A stretch of DNA of 64,000 nucleotides from Synaphobranchus kaupii. Its lineage: Eukaryota; Chordata; Actinopteri; Anguilliformes; Synaphobranchidae. The DNA lies in NCBI GenBank assembly GCA_029718625.1, contig CM056376.1:81178541-81242540 (forward strand), read 5' to 3'. The notes under the pieces were generated by a model. That model did not search any database. It was not told the DNA's origin and saw only the letters and a program-made list of their open reading frames with translations. Below, in pieces: positions 21,813-33,344 of this stretch (position 1 is its first letter; the number at the start of each line of letters is the position of its first letter). A program made the translations under genes and the position numbers.

Positions 21813-22710
21813 TGTCATGATTGACTACAAGACTAAGTGGGCTGAGGCATATCCGCTGAAGTCTAAGAAAGCTGAGGATGTAGCACAGTGCATTGTAGAA
21901 TTATTTGCACAGTTCATTGTTGAATTCAAGTTTGGGGCACCAAAACAAATTCTCACGGACCGAGGAGGGGAGTTCAGGAATAAGGTGCTGTCCTATTGTC
22001 CTATTACAATGCATTTTCAATCATTTCTCAATATCTTTCCCTGTGCAGTCTGTCTCATTACCCAAAAACATGGCTGAGGCTCCGTTCACACAGTTTTCTT
22101 TTGTACTAACTTGTTGTCCATGAAATTCAGCTGAATATGGCTCTCTGACAAAAGCTGGACATCGAGAGGAGCTTCTGCACACCGTACCATCTGCAGACCA
22201 ATGGATTGGTTGAAAGGATGAATGGGACAATGACAAGGTAATGTGGACTTGACACTAAACTGACCTTGACCCATTTACACCACTAAATGGTACTATAGTC
22301 ATTGTGTTAAATATTCTATTTTGGTATTGTATTAAGCAGTGTGATTTGGGTCACACATCACAATCATAAGCTATGCTTTACAATTGAAATAGTATTTCAT
22401 AACAATGCCAATATGTTTCAAAACTGTCACCAAATTGGTGGATGAGAAGCCTTGGAACTGGGATCTGCACCTCAGTGCAGCTATGTTTGGCTTGTGCACC
22501 AAAGTACAGATCACCACCAAGCACTCCCCATTCTACCTCATGTTCAGCAGAGAAGCCAGATATCCATCTGAGGTCCCAGAGACTTTTGGAGTGAGTAGGT
22601 CTCTACATTTCCTTCTAAATTTCCTTCACTCTAACTTATAGCTAACAGCATTTTCTCTCCATTCAAGGTACCTGACATAGAGGACATTGTGGCTACAAAG
22701 GTTTATAAGT
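21811..22710 (+). pseudogene. Decayed integrase-like gene (Gypsy/Ginger-type core) with introns
   Basis: Segments in order: 21817-21990, IDYKTKWAEAYPLKSKKAED through GAPKQILTDRGGEF, matching the first two acidic blocks of an rve integrase core; 22160-22236, LDIERSFCTPYHLQTNGLVE then RMNGT, the block with the catalytic Glu; about 22405-22590, DEKPWNWDLHLSAAMFGL and ITTKHSPFYLMFSREARYPS; and after a GTGAGT donor and TTCAAG acceptor, VPDIEDIVATK near 22669-22701. Donor-like and acceptor-like sequences separate the segments, so the ancestor probably had introns. An in-frame TGA precedes the second segment, so the gene is dead. Such integrases occur in Gypsy retroelements, in domesticated GIN genes and in Ginger DNA transposons. 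Its position between inverted arms favours the DNA-transposon option but does not prove it. Confidence 0.65.
22037..22120. repeat. Short inverted repeat, right copy
   Basis: It begins with the inverse of the left copy and continues ACACAGTTTTCTTTTGTACT, matching 21736-21812 in inverted orientation. Confidence 0.8.
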
Positions 22711-22770
22711 ACTAAAATGGACTATACTTTCTTAAAATATGTCTAATAGCCTTTCAGCTTTATTGGACAG

Positions 22771-23425
22771 CAGCACAGTGTAGAGACAAGAGGAATGGGA
22801 GCGAGTAATGCGAAATCAGGTCGGATTCGAACCAACATATGTCGCAAAGAGCACGGGAATACTGGCTAACCCGCGCTACACGCTGCGCCACGGGGAGACA
22901 CGCCATGAAGGTCTACTTCGGCTCATACTTCAATAAATCAATAAATAAATTATAGCCTATATATATGTAATAGGTGCTCGAACGCTACTTTAAAAAAAAA
23001 ATGCTGCTAAAAAAAATTTAACTACTTCTGAATGCCACTTGTGCTCACTGGATATCTAAGTTAGCTTACTTGAGTTTTATTAACTAAAATGTGGCCTGTT
23101 TAGTCCTAAAGTTGTCATAGCCATAGGCTACGTGTAGCCTAGCTACGGTTTTTATTTAGTTTTTTTTAACGGTTTCCACGCTGTTATAGTTTTGACAACT
23201 CCGCGTTATCATAGCTATGATGCAGCTTTAGCAAAAACTGGTATGCAGTAACAGACTAGCCTTTTTATTTTCATTCGTTTTTTGTTTTCAAAGAGGGCAT
23301 TTCCCGGTATAATTGCTGACTTGTGGCGAAAGTGCCGCCGTGGTGATTGATTTACCTTAACATCTGTCCGAAATTGTAAACAGGTCGTCGTTTTTCATGG
23401 TAAGAAGAAATTTTATGACAACGTT
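22771..23425. repeat. Right inverted arm
   Basis: A continuous 655-bp inverted copy of the left arm. It shows the left arm without the Tc1 insertion and so gives the empty Tc1 target site near 23024-23036. Confidence 0.88.
22818..22902 (-). other. tRNA-like module, right arm
   Basis: The inverted counterpart of 21601-21685, with the B box at 22833-22823 and the A box at 22890-22879 on the minus strand. It also reads toward the centre, so the two modules are convergent. Confidence 0.7.
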
Positions 23426-23769
23426 ACCTAGCTAAGTTAGCTCGTTTGTCTGCCTAAGTAACGTTACTATTGAATACGTTCAAATACACAGAAAAACCCA
23501 GTCACACAGTACGTTAGTAGGCTATATTAAACATGGCTGGTTGCAGCGCCCTCATAGATCTACTTGGTCCGGAGAGAATTGTTATATTTATTAGCTAACA
23601 TTATTCATAAATGATAGCTAAGATAACTAGCTAGCTAGCCAGCCAAGTTACCAATTCTCTCTGGACCAAACGGGGCTAAACTCACACACAATAGACTGCC
23701 TTGCATTACCTAACTTATCGATACATTCCGTCTCTCGGCAGATTATGAAAGCTCACAGAGCCGGTGTTG

Positions 23770-24198
23770 TGCCGAAAAGAGTCCCCCTGCGAGAATTCGT
23801 CCCCCCTCGCGGGGATAAATAAATAAAGGGGGGGGGGGGGGTAAATAATATAATACATAAATGTATTACTTGTAAACTATTATGTATTCCAAGCACTCTC
23901 GTAGTTTCTTATCGTGGATGTTAAAGCGTAGCCTACATTATGGGTCGCCTACCACTATAGTGCCATTCTGAGGTTCGCATTGCGATGTGTTCAGTAAAAC
24001 CTAAAATATACGATCGTTTTTTTAAAATAAGTTGCTCCTCTTGTGATGTTCTGGTCTTTGCTGAGTGGTAGAAACTGTATAAACACAAATTTTGTCAGAA
24101 GAAGAGCGCAGGTCAAACTAAATGAAAATATAAGCGGCACTGACGAATTATAATAATATAAGGGGGGACGAAATCTGGCAGGGGGACGTTTTCGGATA
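23770..24198. mobile_element. Small non-autonomous element with about 35-bp terminal inverted repeats
   Basis: The left end TGCCGAAAAGAGTCCCCCTG continues into ATTCGTCCCCCC. The right end, inverted, reads TATCCGAAAACGTCCCCCTG and continues into ATTTCGTCCCCCC. The interior is AT-rich and contains a run of 14 G at 23828-23841. No coding capacity. The target duplication could not be fixed. Confidence 0.6.
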
Positions 24199-25297
24199 CA
24201 TTTTTGACTCCTTGGCATAATGAAGGCAAGTTAGCTAAAGATACCAAATAGTAAGACGTAGATGAATAACTCTATGTAGCTCGATATAAGTCGTAATATT
24301 AACGTTAGCAGTAATACAAAGCAATTCGCATTTGAACTTGAACTAGCTGTACAAGGGTCTAGGTCTCAAAGAGGGAAAAAAAAAAACATTGGTCTCTGCT
24401 TGCTTTTATACTACGTGCCCAGCCGAGACCACCCCTAAGACCACCTCAACCCCACCCATTTTTATGTTAAGAATCTCGTGACATCACGAATCCCCGGAAA
24501 CCAGCGTATTGGTAAGCCTACACAAAAACTCAGTTAAAACCATTTTGACTAAACATGTGATTTTCGGACATAAACAGTTGTGTATGATCATAATCTTACC
24601 CAAAACATCGGTTTTCAACGGGAAAAGTTGGTTTTTGACTGCAGTATCACTTTAAATATATTTTCTTTGTACAGTTTTCAATTAAACATGTAAAACGGAA
24701 TTTACAAATCACTGCTTTCTGCTTTTATGTGCATTTTACATACTGTCCCAACGTTTTTTGGAATTGGGGTCTGTAATATAATCTTGTGATTCTTCTTCAT
24801 TCATTAGTTTCTTAGAGACTACAAAGGCTATTCTGATTTAATTCTCACAGCTCACAAGCTCTACATGATCTTTACACCAAGGTTACGCCCTTGCTTTGAG
24901 CACATTGCAGGCTGGCTATCACTGTTCCCATTCATTTTTTCATTCAATAGGTCAACTGATAAAAATAATGAAATCATGACTTTTATCAGTTGAAAAAAAT
25001 GATGATTTAATTTAATAAAATTCACACTCTCTAGCCGCCTACTGTATAAACTTATAGGGATTCTACCATAATTAAGTATTTTTTTACCTCCAAACATTTC
25101 CTGCACCACTGTGTGTTGGTGTTTATTGTTTCCTAACAACACAGGGATGCATGTGTGTATTCAGTTAGCTGTCAGCTAATTTTAGTTTCTGTTGTGCATG
25201 TTTCCTGTACTAGTGGGCCATATGAAGGGCCTGAGGCATGCATGCATGTGCCACATCAATGCAGAGACACAGGCATATGCATACAGTAAGCACACTA

Positions 25298-25320
25298 CTC
25301 TCACACACACACACACACAC
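25298..25320 (+). repeat. (CA)n microsatellite
   Basis: About ten CA units in a row. Lies 80 bp from the large TG array. Confidence 0.95.
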
Positions 25321-25399
25321 AAAAACATCTTGTGTGTGCATGTTAGTGAAGGCTTGTGTGTGCGAATGTCTGTGAGTGGGCATGAGTGTGTATGAGTGC

Positions 25400-25518
<119 letters not shown>

Positions 25519-28500
25519 AAACCCCCACGCACACAGCTTCCAGGCCACTAGAAGGTACAGCTCCACTCAATAGTGACCTGTTTAATTATGGTACAATTGC
25601 AGCAGATGAAACATTTACAGCTTCCAGGTCACCAAACAAAAAAAAAAGTACTAACAAAACATTTCTGTCAAGCTTTCATTGAGTGTCCCCAAAGGTCCTG
25701 CTGTTTTGTGCACTCAATGAAAGGAGCTCAAGTATGTTAAATTTGGCTCCACAGTTTCTCTGAGCCTCTCAGCCACCTTATGTGGTGTTGAGCTACAGCT
25801 AAAGTATCTATTGTGTTACATTTGCATCTGCCTCTGTCTCCCAGTCTCCAACATATTTATAGTTGTTGGTTTATGGTACTTCGGCATACTTCCGATGATG
25901 TTGAGGCGTAGTCTTAATATCCAACCAGGGACTACAAACAGCACCCCCTCGCCCCCACTGGCCTGTCTCATTAAATACATGTTTCCAGAGCATTCTATGA
26001 GGCCTACCTCTTAAGCAATGAAAAGCAAGTATTCTTGAATCAAATGTCCTCCCACTCAGTACAACTCACTGATCATTACTCAAAATTCACTCCACTTCAA
26101 CTCCAGCTCCGCCATTTACATAATACAAATGTCTTGCTTGTTTGCATGGGTCTCCAAAGTGTCAGTCATCAGCAGATTGTTAACCAGTCTGGAGAGCAGA
26201 ACACAAGGACCAATAAGAAAGGGGCAAGTAGATTCTGCACAAACAAGCAATTTTCCAACGTGATGCTCAGGGGATGTATAAAATCCATTACACATTTCCG
26301 AGCACCGCTGCGTGCGACTGAACATTTTTAATTCATCTCGCTATTTCGGTAGAGTGACTTCGTGCCACCCCCACGTGTGCGAACGGAGCACACGGCGTGA
26401 CTAGGTATTGCGAGCATTTCCATGCAAGAGCAAGAACCCCCTATGACACAGGACACCCGTCGCCGCTCTCTGCTGCGGACTTAGGATGCAATTTGCATGT
26501 TTTTCTCATGCGACACATGCGACATCATGCACCCGTCATTGACGGGACAGTAGGGCTGCAGATACATTTGGGTTCTTCCCTATGATTACTGCGCCCTGGG
26601 AACTGGACAGCCTTCTCTTTAAGCATGGCTAGAGAGACTGTGACTGCGTGGCCCCAGTAATAAATTGCCCACCATTGCGAGAGAGCTCTTGTAGCATGAC
26701 ACATTGTATAATGAAACTATTATTGAAACACGTGTCTATTATTGTAGACTATAAAGTCAAAGGTGACATGTATTATGTATTCTCCAGAGGTCCTCATGGA
26801 AAGAGGAACCAGAGGTTGAACATGCATCTAAGTGCTTATGAATATGGTAGTGACGCTCAGTGCTGGTCCCGAAACACTGCTTTTCACAGAGAAACATTGA
26901 GGGAAACTACACTGATTTAGTCCTCAGCCAAATCAAATGAAATGGTTGGATTCCAGCCATTCCTGCATGATATTCTACATAGATAACGATCGGTCCACAC
27001 AGTGTGCAGGAAGGCAGTAGTCAAACCAATAGCCTCAGTGGTCATTAGGTAGTCCCCATAAGGATTTAAGGCTTCTTCTCATGTGCCACAACAAGGTACA
27101 GGTTTCAGCGTGGCTATCCTTGCAACCAAAAAGATCAATTTCCAGGCAAACCACACTGGTCAATAATCCCTTGTTGAAACACCAGACCATGTTAGCATCA
27201 GAGGGGAATTGCTTTGAGCAGATGCTGTATGTTGAAAGTCTAACACTGGATTTTTGCTATTATCGTTTTAAGAATAGTATGTAACCTAGCATGTAAGCGT
27301 TTTAGGGGCAGCCCAGGGAATCCTGCACCCCCTTATTTTGCAGTGAAGACAGCTCAGTATGCGCAGCGCTGGTTTGTGGCATAGAACGTGTCAGGTAAGT
27401 GAGGATTAGGTAAAATGTGTATTATCTGAATCCAGCAGTTCCAACAGTCAATGCCCTTGTTAAAACGTTCGGCACTCTGAATACTGAACACAAGCGATAT
27501 TGCGTGCTAGAACCCCTCACTTAACCTACATTCAAAGTAAGTTTTATGTGATTTTATTTAATAATTATTATTAAAAATGACAATCATCAATTAAATTGCC
27601 AAATTCGTTAATAGGTAAGTCGAACAGTAACCTGGTGGATCAGCCAACAAGCCAAAACAAAGTCTAAATCAGGTCTTAAGATTAAATAATTTTATTAAAT
27701 GAAAAACAGTCAATAAGAATAATGACTTGAAATCATACATTCACTAATGAATGTAGGCTGACTACTTATAATCTACAACAGGGAAGACATTACACCAGAC
27801 ATTAATTAGAAGATACCAGTAAAGAGAGAGACCGATAAGCCAGAAATTTCCAATATTATTTACCCTCCTCCAGCTGAACAGGAACAAAAGGAAACGCACA
27901 AGGAACCACCAGCACAAAAATAAGAGGACAAACTTATTCACCAACTGAACTAAGGCTTCCTTTTTTCAGCACTCATGAATACCTCCACAGGAAGAGCATC
28001 CCTGTCCTGATTGGGTTAATGTGTGAGAAAGGGTGGGTTAATGTTATGACAAAGACTGGCTTATCTTTGATGTTTGTGGGGATGAGTGAGTGAGAGAGAG
28101 GAAGAAGGAGAGGGGGGGAGAGCAAGAGATGGAGGAGCTGGGTAGTTTACTTATATCTAAATATTAGATATCCTACAAACGACTAGGAAACAAACCACCG
28201 TACTGCAACCGGCTGGTGGTGACGTGGTGGCTAATCCGGTTAATATCTTCAATCTGCCTCTCCTCAGCCATTTCGCTGCAGCAAAGCACCCGGCTCTGAT
28301 GAAGGCACATGTGTACATGTTGGCAGCACCACCTGGCTTATGTCATGGCTTCAGGCAATGACATCATAACTAGCAGTAATCACAAACTCACTCTGTTCAA
28401 CAGATACGACTGAGGGAGACGATGTGTTTGCGGCCGTTCATATCCAGCATTCATGAAAGGTAAATAAAAGCCCAACGCTATTCCTTCCTATGGATAATTG

Positions 28501-29192
28501 AGAAGCTGGTTTAAGCAAACACTCTTGAATGTATTCTCAACATATCAGTGCAACTGGGAATAGAATGCAGATTAGTTTGCTGATCATAACTTTCCTTAAG
28601 CTTCTGTGATTCTTTCTTCCCAAGAACTAAATTAAATCTTTTGAAAAAAAAGTTGTTTGTCTGACTGGAGTGTGGTGTTAGCATAACTCACGAAATTGGA
28701 GGAACCTTTCTTTTTCTAATCGCCAAGTCATCCAACAGAGGCAAAAGCTGACGTTTCTTTCCACATGCAGCATACCAACATTAACCTTCCTACTTCTCCA
28801 GGAAATTTCTGATGTAATATCATATATAAAGTGATAAAGGGGGCATGAAAGTGATGCAGTGGTCAATATTTCATAAACGGTATGAGAAAAGCTTGTTTGG
28901 GAGAATGTTTTGTCAGTCATTCCACTGAAATAAAAAAAAAATTTAATCTTGAGCACACTTTCAGTGTAAATCTAGATATGGCAAACTGCCTTGGTCCATG
29001 AGATGAATGGGGATGGGTCACTGGCTGAAGGTGATGAGACGTGATGTGTGAATGTGGTGCATCCAGAATGAAGGAAGGTTTCCCCTACTGTGCTTGTGCG
29101 TGCATGTGTCCGTGTGCCTGTGTGTATGCTGCAGTTGTGAGGTTCTTCCTATGTGAGTGTTCGTGTATGTGAATGAATGTGTGTGGTCATGT

Positions 29193-29193
29193 G

Positions 29194-29225
<32 letters not shown>

Positions 29226-29226
29226 T
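29193..29226 (+). repeat. (GTGC)n microsatellite
   Basis: About eight perfect GTGC units inside a longer TG-rich stretch (29090-29245). Confidence 0.95.
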
Positions 29227-31251
29227 TTGTGTGTGCGTGAGACTGGGATGGGATGACAGGCAAAAGTCTTACAATTGTTATCACTTCAGACAGTGGTTAT
29301 CCAGAACCTTGTAATAACTCAAGACATTTATGTGTGTGTGTGTATATACTGCATACCCAGAATAACAACCCTTAATAACGAACTATATCTCAGAACAGTA
29401 TACCCACACTTACTTGCAAGCCATAATCATATTTGTGTAAGGAGGAAGCTGGTATGGGGGTGACGTAATGATGCATCTTTGTTCTGAAAGCCACAGTCTC
29501 CTCCCACTCCGAGGACCCCTGGAGCCATTTGTATAAAACTCTGAGTAAAAGAATGCGTAAAAGAACGCAGTCGGAAGTCGGAATTCTGCTTTAAAAAAGT
29601 TTTGCATTTTCTACCTCTGCCTTTCGGTGACAGTGTCTCCATATCACACAGACCCCAAACATTGCGTATGTATAGAGGTACAGAGGTACGCAGTTTCTCA
29701 CAGCACATGTTATATTATACATCTGAATTTCTGCGTGAAAACTCGCTTACGCGGCTTTCTGAGGGCATTTTTCTGCTCAGCACTGTTTATACATGTGGCC
29801 CCTGCTGTTTGCACAGTGACGGTGCTTTTTTTTTTCACATGCTGTGCAGAGACCCTCTGTGCCCTCCGCACCCTCCACCTGTGTGTGTTTTCATTTGGGT
29901 GATTTAGCGTGCGCGAGCGTACGTCCATTTTATTTTATGTTTGTATGTGCGCAAATACATGAATGTGTACGAGTATGTGAGCTTATAAATGAGTGTGTGG
30001 TACTGTCACGTCGACAGCTTCCCTTTCGTATCAGAATCACTCGTCTACTGGCTGTCCATCAGCGTCGGTTAGACTGTCATGTCTGCTGCTCTCTGGCAAA
30101 GCGCGGACTCCCACAGAGCACTAGGCTGATGATGGGCATACACGGGATCATACGGACCTGTGTGTCTTTGTGTGCGCAATCTCAACCAAAAGGCCCCCGT
30201 CAAACAGAGAGCGTGCTTAGACTGCTTTACATGGTAATCGCATATTGTTACATTTCATTACAGCTGTCGCCCAAAAAGCAACAATCAGTGCCTTGCAACA
30301 GTTTTCTAAAAGGAGATTTATTGTGTTTTTCTTTTGAAGGCCTAACTACCTGCCCCATTGAACCCCGTTTAAACCCACTGAGAAGCCGCAGTTAAAAGGT
30401 CAATTTCATGATAACAAAGCAAAAATCAGCGAGGTTGTGCCATGCACGATTATAAATGGTGGGAAACAACCTTTTAAGGGAAACCACCTTTCAATAATGT
30501 AAAAAAGCGATCTGATCCTTCAAGCGAATAACAATAGACCACATAAAACTGCTGAAAGAAACAGGGGTTTCGGCTTTACACTGAAATAACTTGACATGCT
30601 GTCTGTCTGCCATGGATCATGAGTGCAGAGACTCAAAGATCCCCTATGAGAGAGAGGAACACCTTCATCGTCTTGAGCGGAGGCTAGGTCTTGAAAGGAG
30701 GGGCTAATGTCACCTGAAAGATGACTGTTTACAGTGTACAGTGACATAACAGAGTGAGCATACATTTATACACAGATTCATTATTCATGTACAGTGTTGA
30801 TTTACAATTATTGCTGTTGTCAATATATATGGGTCATTCTATATAAAATCAATCAGTGTTTCCCACCTGACCCCCTCAGAATCACCAGATTTTTTTTTGT
30901 ACATGAACTATAATCTATTTAATTAATCTATTTTATTTAATCTATTTAATGAAGCTATGCAAAATTGAAACTTTATACTATGGATATTGTGCAAGTTATG
31001 GCCCCTTGAAGTACCTAAGGGTAGCTCAAATTCTGGCTCTTTTTAAATCACATTACATTTTTATACTTTCTTTGAAGGTTCCTATCACCATGTAGGATAG
31101 TTAGTTGGTGAAAACAAATTGTGCCATGTGAAAGGGCTCTTTTCCCCTACAAAGGGCATGTTCCCCTACATTTTGATACCAGACTCAACTTCTAGCCATG
31201 ATTCCTTCTGTTTCAAAATAAATGTCAAACATAGGCATATTTTGACGCTCG

Positions 31252-31597
31252 CAAATATATAGTTTTTGGCAGTGAAATTGACAAACAAAATTTGTATACA
31301 TATGTTTTATATACTAGAACTACAACTGACGATGTATACTAACAATTATGTTTAAGATATAACATTTGAAATCACATCATTAGCGATGTTCACAATCTGA
31401 CAATGGAAAAAGGGTTAGGGTTAGGGTTAGATTAGGGTCAGTGTCCCATATAGGTGGAGATGCAGAATGCTCCAAACTTTTCCAATGTTATATCTTCATC
31501 ATAATTATTAGTATACATTGTCAGTTGTACTTCTAGTATATAAAACATGTGTAAACCAATGTTGTTTGTGAATTTCACTGCCCTAAACTATACGTAA
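31252..31597. mobile_element. Foldback element with telomere-like centre
   Basis: Arms at about 31252-31372 and 31475-31597 are inverted copies of about 115-120 bp. Shared blocks include GTTTTATATACTAGAA, CAACTGACRATGTATACTAA and AAGATATAACATT. The roughly 100-bp centre contains TTAGGG repeats at 31411-31437. No protein coding. Confidence 0.75.
31411..31437 (+). repeat. Interstitial TTAGGG repeats
   Basis: Three consecutive TTAGGG-type units plus one separated unit (ATTAGGG). Too short to be a fused telomere. It sits in the loop of the foldback element. Confidence 0.9.
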
Positions 31598-31954
31598 ACT
31601 AGAAAGGTCGCTCGGAGAGCGCATCCCTCCGCCCATGCTGCATGTTGATGCATGTACCGTAAAATCAGGTATACATTGATAAGCAGTTGGAATTAGTTTT
31701 GAAGATTTGTTGGGATTATTGAAGTGCTTTTACGACTGACTCTGCAGGGGAAGCTCATACCATGGGCAGACAGAGTATGTATGGGTAAATATTTTCCATG
31801 TCAAAATTAAATGAAAACTAGTTAAATATGACAGGACTGACAGCAGTAATCTTGCATGGTGTTTGATCCATTTTTCCGTCTTTGTAGGCTATCAGAGATC
31901 ATTTAGTAGGCCTAGAGTATAATAAAATCTCAATAGAAGATACATTTTGACAAT

Positions 31955-32063
31955 TAACTGGGAATCAGTTTGAACGGGTGCTACCAGCCTGATCACGTGA
32001 ACTCACATTCTGTTTCACTCCCATATCAGTCTGGTAGCACCCGTTCAAACTGATTCCCAGTTA
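31955..32063. repeat. 33-bp perfect inverted repeat
   Basis: 31955-31987 and 32031-32063 are exact reverse complements (core CAGTTTGAACGGGTGCTACC), with a 43-base spacer in which five further bases can pair. Confidence 0.95.
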
Positions 32064-32478
32064 CTCACAACCGTTTAACTAATATGGGACAGAGCTAATA
32101 CGATGATTGTACCCACATGACTAACCCACGTTTCATTGCTCAGATTGGTTGTAGGTCTATCCAATTCCGTGCAGAATAATTTTGGTCTGCAATCGTTGAT
32201 AAGGTCCCTTGGAAATCCAAAATGAATCGAGTTTCCAGTCAAACCCCATTAAATTTTTTCGAATTGGGCTTGGCGAAGTCAGGCTTATGTCATTAGCTAT
32301 ATCAAAATTTGTACATCTAATGTTCTTTTAACGATGTGAACAGAGTTCAATTGGCCATATTTAGCTAGCTAACTAACTAGCGTTTTTTACCTTTCTGTTG
32401 TGTGCGCAGGTAGTTCCCTGCAGCACCAACAGACAGAAAAAAAATGGAGCCACATTGGCTACGTTAACCATGAGAGTT

Positions 32479-32856
32479 CTGATTCACTTTAACAATACAT
32501 TTTCAAGTGATTTAATACTGGTTAGGCTAACGTTACCAAGCGTAACAAGCCTACAAGGCGTGTGGCTAGCTAGCCTAGAAGCTAACGCCGTTGTAATAAC
32601 GTTACTATTTTGGTCACCTTCCTAAGCCAGTACACCCAAGTTCGCTACTTCTAGCTAGCGAGGTTGCCTGATTCACTTTAACAATACATTTTCAAGTTAT
32701 TTAATACTGGTTAGGCTAACGTTACCAAGCGTAACAAGCCTACAAGGTGTGTAGCTAGCTAGCCTAGAAGCTAACGCCGTTGTAATAACGTTACTATTTT
32801 GGTCACCTTCCTAAGCCAGTACACCCAAGTTCGCTACTTCTAGCTAGCGAGGTTGC
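32479..32856. repeat. 189-bp tandem duplication
   Basis: 32479-32667 is repeated directly at 32668-32856 with only a few substitutions (for example CAAGTGATTT against CAAGTTATTT, and AAGGCGTGTGG against AAGGTGTGTAG). No open reading frame is conserved. Confidence 0.95.
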
Positions 32857-33257
32857 CTGACTAGCTAGCCTATTTAAGCTTATCAGTTAATTGATGATGG
32901 CTTGAATAGGCAGATAGAATGCTAGTTAGATAGGTGAAAGAACTTCTATAGCCTATCCGTTAACCGGAACTCCGCTGGTCAATCACATCGGGGGGTATGT
33001 CAGAAAACGGGTTTACTGGAATCTCTGAGTTTGCTAACCCTGAGATTGAATTAATTAAATTCATTATTTATTTCGAAAACCACTGATCAAATCCGCTCCA
33101 AAATGTAATGGGTTCGTCCTTGGCCCATACTACACATACATACTATACTACACACAAATTGGTCTGGTAGTTTTTACGTAATCCTGCCCACAAACAAACT
33201 CACCCACACCACCGAAAACATACCCTTCCGCCCCCAGCGGAGGGAATTATGCTGGCA

Positions 33258-33320
33258 CAGTATGGAATACATAGTTGGTTCAAATGAGCCTCAAACCATC
33301 ACTCTGCTGCCAGATATGTA
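33258..33320 (-). repeat. Fragment of the TA-type MITE (second copy)
   Basis: CAGTATGGAATACATAG through CATCACTCTGCTGCCAG is a diverged inverted match to 35447-35540 and to the MITE at 17109-24773. Confidence 0.6.
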
Positions 33321-33344
33321 GTAGATATGGATGGATCACTTTAA

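Larger units (their letters stand above)
18928..24651. mobile_element. TTAA-flanked DNA transposon (Kolobok- or piggyBac-like insertion site)
   Basis: The ends read AGAGATACTGCAG and, inverted, AGTGATACTGCAG, with TTAA at 18924-18927 and 24652-24655. The host MITE continues on both sides as expected for an empty site ATATTTAATGTTTTACC, so the boundaries are well supported. Inside lie a short acidic open frame at 19137, about 650-bp inverted arms, a complete Tc1 transposon, a decayed integrase-like gene and a small foldback element. TTAA duplication is typical of piggyBac and Kolobok. I see no transposase of either class, so the superfamily is open. Confidence 0.65.
17109..24773. mobile_element. 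TA-flanked MITE with long inverted repeats, holding several insertions
   Basis: The left end (17109 on) and the right end (back from 24773) are inverted copies of each other over at least 75 bp, starting CARACCCCAATTCC and continuing TTGGGACAGTATGTAAAATG. Both are bounded by TA, as in Tc1/mariner-type insertion. Internal sub-repeats with TTTTTTGGAACGTGTTGCAG at about 17660 and 18850 belong to the same element. This is a very common teleost repeat. I do not assign its superfamily beyond the TA duplication. Without the insertions at 17195-17557, 17806-18620 and 18928-24651 the element would be under 1 kb. Confidence 0.8.

Noticed and set aside
29844..30395. 183-codon open frame on the plus strand
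   Set aside because: No domain, no conserved motif and no splice or promoter context. The composition looks like chance.
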